DNA from: an uncultured Dysgonomonas sp. | Lineage (GTDB): Bacteria; Bacteroidota; Bacteroidia; Bacteroidales; Dysgonomonadaceae | Reading direction: 5' to 3' | NCBI GenBank assembly: GCA_937875275.1 | Contig: CALNCC010000104.1 | Coordinates: 1 to 17,989, forward strand | Length of the DNA: 17,989 nt | Shown: piece by piece, positions 1 to 7,051 of the stretch | Position numbering within the stretch: the stretch's first letter is position 1 | Layout: each line of letters opens with the position of its first letter | The notes under the pieces: generated by a model | What the model saw: the letters and a program-made list of their open reading frames with translations, nothing else | Told to the model about the DNA's origin: nothing | Database searches by the model: none | Translations under genes and position numbers: made by a program

Positions 1-264
1 TATATGTTAGAATTTTGCCGCACAGCATGTTGTTGTCTTACGGGAGCAGAAGAGCTGATTGAATATACATGTGAAAAATTGGGCGTGAAAATTGGCGAAT
101 CAACAGCCGATGGAATGTTCAGTGTGGTAACAGTTGAGTGTTTGGGTGCATGCGGATTTGGTCCGATGCTTCAACTAGGCGACTACTACCATGAGAAATT
201 GACGAAAGAAAAAATAGATACCTTGATTGACGATTGCAGACAAGGAAATGTGAAATTACATTGA
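1..264 (+). CDS. nuoE: NADH-quinone oxidoreductase subunit E, 24-kDa [2Fe-2S] subunit (5' end cut by window)
   Basis: NuoE carries the N1a [2Fe-2S] cluster next to the FMN of NuoF in the NADH-oxidising tip of complex I. The reading frame is open at the left edge, and the first ATG at position 4 is probably an internal Met. Family members are about 160-170 residues and only the last 86-87 are here. Numbering from that Met, the four cluster cysteines are C5, C10, C46 and C50 (C-x4-C-x35-C-x3-C), with the family signature VECLGACG around C46-C50 and the usual C-terminal helix containing LTKEKID. Cysteines 9-11 form a CCC run, so C9 and C11 are extra. The missing part is the N-terminal helical domain. 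nuoF starts 7 bp after the stop. Confidence 0.95.
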   Translation, partial: YMLEFCRTACCCLTGAEELIEYTCEKLGVKIGESTADGMFSVVTVECLGACGFGPMLQLGDYYHEKLTKEKIDTLIDDCRQGNVKLH

Positions 265-271
265 TTTTGAG

Positions 272-1627
272 ATGGCTAAGAAGATATTACTTGAGAAGTT
301 AGACATTCAGGGGATAAACGAATATGAGGTGTATCGCAAAAATGGCGGATATGCTTCAGTAGAAAAAGCCCTCAAAACAATGACTCCCGATGAGGTCACC
401 GAGCAGGTGAAGGCTTCAGGAATCAGAGGACGTGGGGGAGCAGGTTTCCCTATGGGTATGAAATGGAGTTTTATCGACAAAAAATCGGGCAAGCCTCGTC
501 ACTTGGTGGTCAATGCCGATGAGTCGGAACCGGGAACATTCAAAGACCGCTTCTTGATGCACCACCTTCCTCATATGCTTATCGAGGGGGCAATTGTGTC
601 GAGTTATGCATTGGAAGCCAATTTGTCATATATATACATTCGTGGCGAATTCATGTGGATTGCCAAGATATTGGAAAAGGCAATTGCTGAGGCTTATGCT
701 AACGGATGGTTAGGTAAAAATATATTGGGAACAGGATTCAATCTCGACCTTCATGTACACTACGGAGCAGGAGCTTATGTATGCGGAGAAGAGACAGCAT
801 TGATTGAGTCGCTGGAAGGAAAAAGAGGAAACCCTCGCAACAAACCACCTTTCCCTGCTGTGAGCGGATTGTGGGCAGAGCCTACTGTTGTCAACAACGT
901 TGAGTCTATATCTTCTGTTGCATGGATCATCAACAATGGAGGAGATGAATATGCAAAAATAGGAATCGGACGCTCTACGGGAACAAAATTGATTTGCGCA
1001 TCAGGACACATCAAAAATCCGGGTGTATATGAAATAGAAATGGGAATGCCCGTCGAAGAATTCATCTATTCAGACGAATATCTTGGTGGTATGATCGACG
1101 ATCGTCCACTCAAGGCTTTGATTCCAGGCGGATCGTCTGTGCCGATTTTGCCGGTGCAATATATATTCAAGAATGCTGAGGGACAACCTCGCTTGATGTC
1201 ATACGAATCACTATCAGATGGCGGACAGTTGACCGGTTCTTCGCTTGGTTCAGGTGGTTTCATTGTATACAACGACACTGCTTGTATTGTGCGCAACACA
1301 TGGAATATCGCTCGCTTCTATCATCACGAAAGCTGCGGACAATGTACTCCGTGCCGTGAGGGAACAGGATGGATGGAAAAAATACTGCACCGCATCGAAA
1401 ACGGAATGGGAAGAGAAGAAGACATCGACTTATTGTTCGACATACAAAGCCAGATTGAAGGAAACACGATTTGTCCGCTTGGCGACGCAGCGGCATGGCC
1501 TGTTGCAGCAGCAATCAGACACTTCCGTGAAGAATTTGAATACCACATCCGATTCCCCGAAAAAGTGAAAGACAGAAATCACTTTGCAACAGAACCAATG
1601 GAAAAAGTTAGGCATTTATTAAGCTGA
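272..1627 (+). CDS. nuoF: NADH-quinone oxidoreductase subunit F, FMN/NADH-binding subunit
   Basis: This is the NADH dehydrogenase subunit of complex I: it binds NADH and FMN and passes electrons to its own [4Fe-4S] cluster (N3). At 451 residues it is full length. The glycine-rich nucleotide motif GRGGAGFP is at residues 53-60, NADESEPGTFKDR at 81-93, and the FMN-region motif GAGAYVCGEETAL at 165-177. The N3 ligands are C355, C358 and C361 (CGQCTPC) plus C401 (NTICPLGD). The start is the ATG at 272, 7 bp after nuoE. The preceding sequence has no clear Shine-Dalgarno site, as is usual in Bacteroidota. All residues expected for NADH oxidation are present, so this complex I should accept NADH. 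Confidence 0.98.
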   Translation: MAKKILLEKLDIQGINEYEVYRKNGGYASVEKALKTMTPDEVTEQVKASGIRGRGGAGFPMGMKWSFIDKKSGKPRHLVVNADESEPGTFKDRFLMHHLPHMLIEGAIVSSYALEANLSYIYIRGEFMWIAKILEKAIAEAYANGWLGKNILGTGFNLDLHVHYGAGAYVCGEETALIESLEGKRGNPRNKPPFPAVSGLWAEPTVVNNVESISSVAWIINNGGDEYAKIGIGRSTGTKLICASGHIKNPGVYEIEMGMPVEEFIYSDEYLGGMIDDRPLKALIPGGSSVPILPVQYIFKNAEGQPRLMSYESLSDGGQLTGSSLGSGGFIVYNDTACIVRNTWNIARFYHHESCGQCTPCREGTGWMEKILHRIENGMGREEDIDLLFDIQSQIEGNTICPLGDAAAWPVAAAIRHFREEFEYHIRFPEKVKDRNHFATEPMEKVRHLLS

Positions 1628-1644
1628 TAGCTCAAAGAAGAATT

Positions 1645-2691
1645 ATGAAAGTTACAATAGATGGACATACAATAGAGGTGGATGCAGGAACAACAGTTCT
1701 GCAAGCTGCCCGCATGATCGGGGGCGAATGTGTTCCTCCCACGATGTGCTATTATAGCAAACTGAAACAAACCGGTGGCAAGTGCCGTTGCTGTTTGGTA
1801 GAAGTGAGCAAAGGAAGCGAAAATGATCCGCGCCCGATGCCAAAACTTCAACCATCGTGCATCACCAATGTTCAGGATGGTATGGAAGTGAAGAGCGCTT
1901 CGTCAGAAAGAGCCGTGAAAGCACGCAAAGCTATTACCGAGTTGTTGCTTATCAATCACCCTCTCGATTGCCCGGTGTGCGATCAGGCAGGAGAGTGCGA
2001 TTTGCAAGACTTGGCATATCAAACTAAGACATACAAATCACGCTTCACAGAAGAAAAAGAGACATACGAACCGGAAGATATAGGTCCTTACATTTCGTTA
2101 AATAAAAACCGTTGCATCATTTGCTATCGTTGCCTGCGTGTTGCCGACCAATTGACACCTGAGCGTGTACATGGTGTGATGAACAGAGGCGACCATTCCG
2201 AAATTTCGACATATATAAAAGGTGCTATTGACAACGATTTTTCTGGAAACATGATTGACGTTTGCCCTGTGGGAGCATTGACCGACAAGACTGCACGATT
2301 CCAATCTCGCATCTGGTTTGCAAAACCATTCAACGCTCACCGTGGTTGCAGCAAGTGCGAAGGCAAAGCAGTGCTTTGGATGTTTGGTAGCGAAATATAC
2401 CGAGTATCTGCACCGAAAGACGCATATCACGAAGCAGAAAATTTCATCTGCAACGAATGTCGATTCGATCATAAAAATGCTAATGACTGGACGATTGACG
2501 GTCCTCGCAAATTTGAACGCTTGTCTGTCAACAATGTGAACAACTATACAGAGAAATTGAATAAAGTTCAGTTCAATATAGACGAACTTCCATTGCAAGG
2601 AAGACCGCAGGACAGAGAGAAAATCAGTATGCCTGATTTCCCATTCACTGAGTGCGAAAAGAAACAAATTAAGAAAGCAGACGAAGAATAA
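1645..2691 (+). CDS. nuoG: Short NuoG-type Fe-S subunit of complex I, lacking the molybdopterin-like domain
   Basis: NuoG carries the Fe-S chain between NuoF and NuoI. This copy has 348 residues, against roughly 700-900 in E. coli-type NuoG. It keeps a ferredoxin-like [2Fe-2S] domain (N1b; C35, C47, C50, C72), a His-Cys [4Fe-4S] motif (N5-type; H105, C109, C112, C118) and a third [4Fe-4S] site (N4-type; C157, C160, C163, C207). Beyond that is a C-x2-C (C235, C238) and a second C-x2-C (C269, C272), where N7-bearing NuoG proteins have C-x2-C-x3-C-x27-C. The molybdopterin-oxidoreductase-like domain is absent. The gene ends in a normal stop 11 bp before nuoH, with no coding remnant between them, so this is a compact natural form rather than a frameshift. 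From memory, similar short NuoG proteins occur in other Bacteroidota. Confidence 0.95.
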   Translation: MKVTIDGHTIEVDAGTTVLQAARMIGGECVPPTMCYYSKLKQTGGKCRCCLVEVSKGSENDPRPMPKLQPSCITNVQDGMEVKSASSERAVKARKAITELLLINHPLDCPVCDQAGECDLQDLAYQTKTYKSRFTEEKETYEPEDIGPYISLNKNRCIICYRCLRVADQLTPERVHGVMNRGDHSEISTYIKGAIDNDFSGNMIDVCPVGALTDKTARFQSRIWFAKPFNAHRGCSKCEGKAVLWMFGSEIYRVSAPKDAYHEAENFICNECRFDHKNANDWTIDGPRKFERLSVNNVNNYTEKLNKVQFNIDELPLQGRPQDREKISMPDFPFTECEKKQIKKADEE

Positions 2692-2702
2692 AGAGAGAGG
2701 TT

Positions 2703-3731
2703 ATGGATATATTATTTTTTGTAGAAAAATTCGTATTTATCCTCGTCATTTTTGCATTGACGATGGTTATTGCTCTCTATTCGACATATGCAGAGAGAAA
2801 GGTTGCGGGATTTTTGCAAGACCGTTACGGACCCAACCGTGCAGGTATCTTCGGACTGTTGCAGCCGGTTTGTGATGGGGCAAAGTTGTTCTCGAAAGAG
2901 GAATTTATGCCGAAGAATGCGAATAAGGTATTATTTATCGTAGGGCCTGCTGTGGCAATGATTGTTTCTCTGTTGGGGGCGGCAGTTATTCCGTGGGTAG
3001 ATCGTTTCGAGTTTGGCGACTATGTTGTAGTTGGTCAGATTGCCGATGTGAATGTAGGATTGCTTTATATTGTAGCAGTGCTTTCGACAGCAGTCTATGG
3101 TGTTATACTTGGAGGATGGGCGTCGAACAATAAGTTTGCACTTATCGGAGCTATCCGTGCAGGAGCGCAAACAATCTCATACGAAATTGCGATGGGATTA
3201 GCTTTGATTGCCCTTGTGATGATGACCGGTACATTGAGCCTTCGTGAGATAACGATTCAACAAGCTGATGCGTGGAACATCTTTTTGCAACCGCTTACGT
3301 TCCTTATATTCTTAATCTGTTCGTTTGCAGAATGTAACCGTACACCGTTCGACTTGCCTGAGTGTGAATCGGAACTTGTGAACGGACACCATACCGAGTT
3401 CTCGTCGTTGAAAATGGGATTCTTCATGTTCTCCGAATATGCAAGTATGTTCTTCTCTTCGGCACTGATTTCAGTTCTTTTCTTCGGAGGATATTTGTAT
3501 CCGGGAATGGGATGGGTTGAGGAAAACTTGGGTGTGAACATCGCCAATATATTGGCTTTTGCGTCGCTATTGGCAAAAATCGTATTCTTCATCTTCTTCT
3601 ACATGTGGGTGAGATGGACGATACCGAGATTCCGCTACGACCAATTGATGAACTTAGGGTGGAAGATATTATTCCCGCTTGCGCTTGTAAACATCTTCCT
3701 TGTTGGAATAGGAGTATTGATATTTAAATAA
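2703..3731 (+). CDS. nuoH: NADH-quinone oxidoreductase subunit H, membrane subunit of the quinone site
   Basis: NuoH is the membrane subunit that joins the hydrophilic arm to the proton-pumping arm and forms much of the quinone chamber. It has 342 residues and about eight hydrophobic helices. Conserved elements are AERKVAGFLQDRYGPNR at residues 30-46, GLLQPVCDGAKLFSKE at 51-66, and the acidic loop FDLPECESELVNG at 216-228, which leads into HHTEFSSLKMG at 229-239. The glutamates of that loop are kept. The Cys at 221 and the N-G-H-H at 227-230 replace the commoner Ala and A-G-Y/F-H; the Cys at least may be a lineage trait. A purine-rich AGAGAGAGG lies just before the ATG and could serve as a weak ribosome binding site. 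Confidence 0.98.
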   Translation: MDILFFVEKFVFILVIFALTMVIALYSTYAERKVAGFLQDRYGPNRAGIFGLLQPVCDGAKLFSKEEFMPKNANKVLFIVGPAVAMIVSLLGAAVIPWVDRFEFGDYVVVGQIADVNVGLLYIVAVLSTAVYGVILGGWASNNKFALIGAIRAGAQTISYEIAMGLALIALVMMTGTLSLREITIQQADAWNIFLQPLTFLIFLICSFAECNRTPFDLPECESELVNGHHTEFSSLKMGFFMFSEYASMFFSSALISVLFFGGYLYPGMGWVEENLGVNIANILAFASLLAKIVFFIFFYMWVRWTIPRFRYDQLMNLGWKILFPLALVNIFLVGIGVLIFK

Positions 3732-3746
3732 AAGAGACAAAGAGCT

Positions 3747-4292
3747 ATGTCAATGCATAATATATCATTATCAGGAAAAAAGAGAGTGGCATCGAACAAA
3801 AAGATGACTCTTATCGAACGTACTTATTTGCCCGCTATCGTGCACGGAATGTGCATCACAATGGGACACTTCTTCAAAAAGAAGGTTACGGTTCAGTATC
3901 CTGAGCAATTGAGAGAATTGAGCCCCGTGTATAGAGGAAAACACACATTGATGCGAGACGAAGAAGGGCGTGAACGCTGCACTGCTTGCGGATTGTGTGC
4001 GCTTGCTTGTCCGGCAGAAGCCATCACCATGAAGGCTGCCGAACGCAAACCGGGAGAAGAACACCTCTATCGTGAAGAAAAATATGCGGCAGTATATGAA
4101 ATCAACATGTTGCGTTGCATATTTTGCGGACTGTGCGAAGAGGCATGTCCGAAGGCTGCAATCTTCCTCACAAAATCGCAAACATGGGTGAAGCCCGACT
4201 TGAATAGAGAGAGCTTCATATACGGAAAAGACAAGTTGGTGATGCCATTAGATATAGCAAAACAAAACGCACTGGAAACGGCTATAAACTGA
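3747..4292 (+). CDS. nuoI: NADH-quinone oxidoreductase subunit I, 2x[4Fe-4S] ferredoxin-like subunit
   Basis: NuoI carries clusters N6a and N6b, which pass electrons from the NuoG chain to N2 in NuoB. It has 181 residues. Two classic C-x2-C-x2-C-x3-C ferredoxin motifs are intact: C78, C81, C84, C88 (CTACGLCALACP) and C124, C127, C130, C134 (CIFCGLCEEACP). The N-terminal amphipathic segment containing LPAIVHGMCITMGHFFKKKVT (around residues 28-48) matches the membrane-edge helix of the family. The first 20 residues are basic and less conserved, so a start at the Met of residue 3 or 20 is possible, though the ATG at 3747 fits the 15-bp gap after nuoH. Confidence 0.97.
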   Translation: MSMHNISLSGKKRVASNKKMTLIERTYLPAIVHGMCITMGHFFKKKVTVQYPEQLRELSPVYRGKHTLMRDEEGRERCTACGLCALACPAEAITMKAAERKPGEEHLYREEKYAAVYEINMLRCIFCGLCEEACPKAAIFLTKSQTWVKPDLNRESFIYGKDKLVMPLDIAKQNALETAIN

Positions 4293-4309
4293 TAAAACAA
4301 AGAATAAAA

Positions 4310-4822
4310 ATGATAACAATAATTTTTTATATTCTGGCAGCGATAACACTTGCAACAGGTGCTTTGACTGTGATCTCGAGAAATCCGATATACAGTGCTG
4401 TATATATGGTTATATGTTTCTTTACGGTTGCCGGGCATTTTCTTTTGCTCAATTCGCAATTTCTTGCTGTGGTGCAGATAATCGTATACACCGGAGCCAT
4501 AATGGTTTTGCTGCTGTTCACGCTCATGCTGATGAACCTCAGCCCCGAGCACGAACCGAAGAAAAAGTTTATGAGCCGCATAGCTGCGACAATATCAGCA
4601 TGTCTCACTGCACTTGTTTTGTTAGCTGTATTTATGAGAACCGATTCCGTTATTGAGGTTTATCAACAAACCGGAACAGACTATCATACAGTAAGTGTAT
4701 TGGGAGACGTGTTGCTCAACGAATATTTAGTTCCGTTCGAGTTTGTTTCAATCTTGTTGATAACTGCAATGATCGGTGCTGTTATGATTTCTAAACATGA
4801 AAAGAAAAGTGTGAAGCCATGA
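4310..4822 (+). CDS. nuoJ: NADH-quinone oxidoreductase subunit J, membrane arm
   Basis: NuoJ is a small integral membrane subunit between NuoH and the antiporter-like subunits. Its third helix contains a pi-bulge that takes part in coupling quinone reduction to proton pumping. The protein has 170 residues and about five hydrophobic helices. Family signatures are RNPIYSAVYM near residues 24-33, the helix-3 stretch IVYTGAIMVLLLFTLMLMN near 58-76, and a C-terminal helix FVSILLITAMIGAVMI ending in a basic tail. The stop overlaps the start of nuoK by 4 bp (ATGA at 4819-4822), which suggests translational coupling of the two. Confidence 0.96.
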   Translation: MITIIFYILAAITLATGALTVISRNPIYSAVYMVICFFTVAGHFLLLNSQFLAVVQIIVYTGAIMVLLLFTLMLMNLSPEHEPKKKFMSRIAATISACLTALVLLAVFMRTDSVIEVYQQTGTDYHTVSVLGDVLLNEYLVPFEFVSILLITAMIGAVMISKHEKKSVKP

Positions 4823-5139
4823 TAAATATATTGGAAGAAGTAGGAATTAATAATTACATCTGCTTGTCGGCATTGCTATTTTGCATCGGCATATTGGGTG
4901 TATTGTTCAGACGTAGTGTAATCGTAATGCTGATGTCGGTCGAACTGATGTTGGCTGCGGCAAATATTCTGTTAGTCGCATTCTCGGTTCTTCACGAAGA
5001 TGCCGGAGGGCAAGTATTCGTTATGTTCTCAATGGCAGTAGCGGCGGCCGAAGTCGCGGTAGGACTTGCTATCTTGGTGGCGATATACCGAAATATGGGA
5101 ACGATTGATATTGACAAATTAAAAAACTTGAAAGGATAA
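4819..5139 (+). CDS. nuoK: NADH-quinone oxidoreductase subunit K, membrane arm (MrpC-like)
   Basis: NuoK is a three-helix membrane subunit related to MrpC of Na+/H+ antiporters. It carries two buried glutamates needed for proton transfer between the quinone site and NuoN. It has 106 residues. Both glutamates are present: E42 in MSVELMLAAANI and E78 in AAAEVAVGLAI, equivalent to E36 and E72 of E. coli NuoK. The gene starts inside the nuoJ stop and ends 7 bp before nuoL. Confidence 0.97.
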   Translation: MINILEEVGINNYICLSALLFCIGILGVLFRRSVIVMLMSVELMLAAANILLVAFSVLHEDAGGQVFVMFSMAVAAAEVAVGLAILVAIYRNMGTIDIDKLKNLKG

Positions 5140-5146
5140 ATTAGGA

Positions 5147-7036
5147 ATGGAGACAATATTAATACTAATACTCCTGTTCAGCCCTTTTCTTGGATTTCTT
5201 GTAAATCTGTTTGGAGGTAAAAGGCTTGGCAGCTCGTTGCCGGGAATAATAGCAACAGCGACGGTAACTATCAGCTTCATCATTTCAGCATATTTCTTAG
5301 CAAGTACATATACGACAAAAGAGGTAATCAACGTCCATCTCTTCGAGTGGATAGCCTTGGCTGACTTCACCATCAATTTCGACTTGATACTCGATCAGCT
5401 GTCATTGCTATGGCTACTTGTGGTTACAGGCATTGGGGCATTGATACACGCATACTCGATAGGATATATGAAAGGCGATGAGAATATAGATCGTTATTTC
5501 TCATTTCTCAATCTGTTTATCTTCTTCATGGCATTGTTGGTAATGGGTAACAATCTGTTAGTAATGTTTATCGGATGGGAAGGAGTAGGTCTTTGTTCAT
5601 ATCTGCTTATCGGATTTTGGTACAAAACTCCGAAATTCAATGATGCCGGTAAAAAAGCTTTCATCATGAACCGGATCGGAGACTTAGGATTCCTTATCGG
5701 TGCTTTCACATTGGCATATCTGTTCAAGACTGTCGATTTCGAAACATTGAAAATAGCCGCTACAACAAGTACAAATCCTGAGACTACGACACTGTTGTGT
5801 GTTGCAACTCTCGGTTTGTTTGTCGGTGCAATAGGTAAAAGTGCTCAGATTCCGCTCTACACTTGGTTGCCCGATGCGATGGCGGGCCCAACTCCCGTGT
5901 CAGCATTGATACATGCTGCAACGATGGTTACGGCGGGTATATTTATGATAACTCGATTGAACTTTGTGTTCGACTTGACTCCCGAAGTTCAAAATCTGAT
6001 TGCCATTATTGGAGCTTTGACAGCATTATTTGCTGCAACGATAGGTGTTGTGCAAACAGACATCAAAAAGGTGTTAGCTTACTCCACCGTTTCGCAACTT
6101 GGGTTGATGTTCCTTGCACTCGGACTGGGAGCATATCACGTAGCAGTATTTCATGTTATCACACACGCTTTTTTCAAGGCTTGTCTTTTCTTGGGTTCAG
6201 GATCGGTTATTCACGCCATGGGCGGAGAGCAGGACATGCGCAAGATGGGCGGACTGAAAAGTGTGATGACTATCACTTATATCACATTCTTCATCTCCAC
6301 GCTCTCCATTTCAGGAATACCTCCGTTTGCCGGATTCTTCTCGAAAGACGAGATTATGTTAGTCGCTTTTGAAAACAATCCATTCTTATATATAATAGCT
6401 GCATTAGCATCGTTGCTCACAGCATTCTATATGTTCCGTTTGTTGTTCCTTACCTTTTTCAACGACTTTAGAGGAACAGCCGAACAAAAGAAACATTTGC
6501 ACGAATCACCGTCATCAATGACATTTCCGCTTATCGTGCTTGCAGTGCTTGCATTGGTAGGAGGAGCAATCAGTCTACCGGGAAGTCTTAGTTGGTTGAA
6601 TGGGTATCTTGCTCCCATACTTCCGCAGGTAGCGATAGCAGACCACACCGAATCGTCGTCGTTGCATTGGATAATGATGGCTGTGTCGACAGTGGTTGCA
6701 CTGATCGGTATCGGAATAGCATATTACAAATATATGTCCAAATCGGAAGTTCCGGCAGAGGATAGCAAGAAAACAGGATTAGTAAAATGCCTGTATAACA
6801 AATACTATGTAGACGAAATTTACAGCGTATTATTCGTAAAACCACTGTATGCTATCGGACGTTTCTTCGACAATGCTGTTGAAGTTGCCATCAGTGCTAT
6901 TGTTGCAGGATTGGCAAAATTGACCGATGCGGTATCACACCCTGTGCGATCGCTACAGAACGGAAGCCTTGGGTTCTATCTGTCTTTCTTTGTATTGGGA
7001 TTCTGTGTGATAATGTTTTGTTTATTTCTCGTGTAA
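5147..7036 (+). CDS. nuoL: NADH-quinone oxidoreductase subunit L, distal antiporter-like proton pump
   Basis: NuoL is the outermost proton-pumping subunit of complex I and has a long lateral helix running along the membrane arm. At 629 residues it is full length. The pump residues are present: E145 (GWEGVG), K231 (GKSAQIPLYTWLPDAM), the TM8 histidine region HAATM at 255-259, K344 (HAFFKACLFLGSG) and K400-D401 (GFFSKDE). These correspond to E144, K229, K342, K399 and D400 of E. coli. The C-terminal part has the NKYYVDEIY motif at 551-559, the lateral helix and a final membrane helix. Seven bp separate it from nuoK. No frameshift or internal break is visible. Confidence 0.98.
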   Translation: METILILILLFSPFLGFLVNLFGGKRLGSSLPGIIATATVTISFIISAYFLASTYTTKEVINVHLFEWIALADFTINFDLILDQLSLLWLLVVTGIGALIHAYSIGYMKGDENIDRYFSFLNLFIFFMALLVMGNNLLVMFIGWEGVGLCSYLLIGFWYKTPKFNDAGKKAFIMNRIGDLGFLIGAFTLAYLFKTVDFETLKIAATTSTNPETTTLLCVATLGLFVGAIGKSAQIPLYTWLPDAMAGPTPVSALIHAATMVTAGIFMITRLNFVFDLTPEVQNLIAIIGALTALFAATIGVVQTDIKKVLAYSTVSQLGLMFLALGLGAYHVAVFHVITHAFFKACLFLGSGSVIHAMGGEQDMRKMGGLKSVMTITYITFFISTLSISGIPPFAGFFSKDEIMLVAFENNPFLYIIAALASLLTAFYMFRLLFLTFFNDFRGTAEQKKHLHESPSSMTFPLIVLAVLALVGGAISLPGSLSWLNGYLAPILPQVAIADHTESSSLHWIMMAVSTVVALIGIGIAYYKYMSKSEVPAEDSKKTGLVKCLYNKYYVDEIYSVLFVKPLYAIGRFFDNAVEVAISAIVAGLAKLTDAVSHPVRSLQNGSLGFYLSFFVLGFCVIMFCLFLV

Positions 7037-7051
7037 AAAACATATAAGAAG

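Noticed and set aside
2098..2667. 189-codon open frame on the minus strand inside nuoG
   Set aside because: It lies wholly antisense to a strongly conserved gene, is rich in Phe, Val and Cys, and resembles no protein family; it is a shadow frame.
1645..2691. nuoG as a pseudogene truncated by frameshift
   Set aside because: The frame ends cleanly, nuoH starts 11 bp later, and there is no leftover coding sequence of the missing domain; the short form is intact.
5863..6372. 169-codon open frame on the plus strand inside nuoL
   Set aside because: It overlaps the pump core of nuoL in another frame, with Cys/Arg/Ser-rich low-plausibility sequence and no membrane or domain features.
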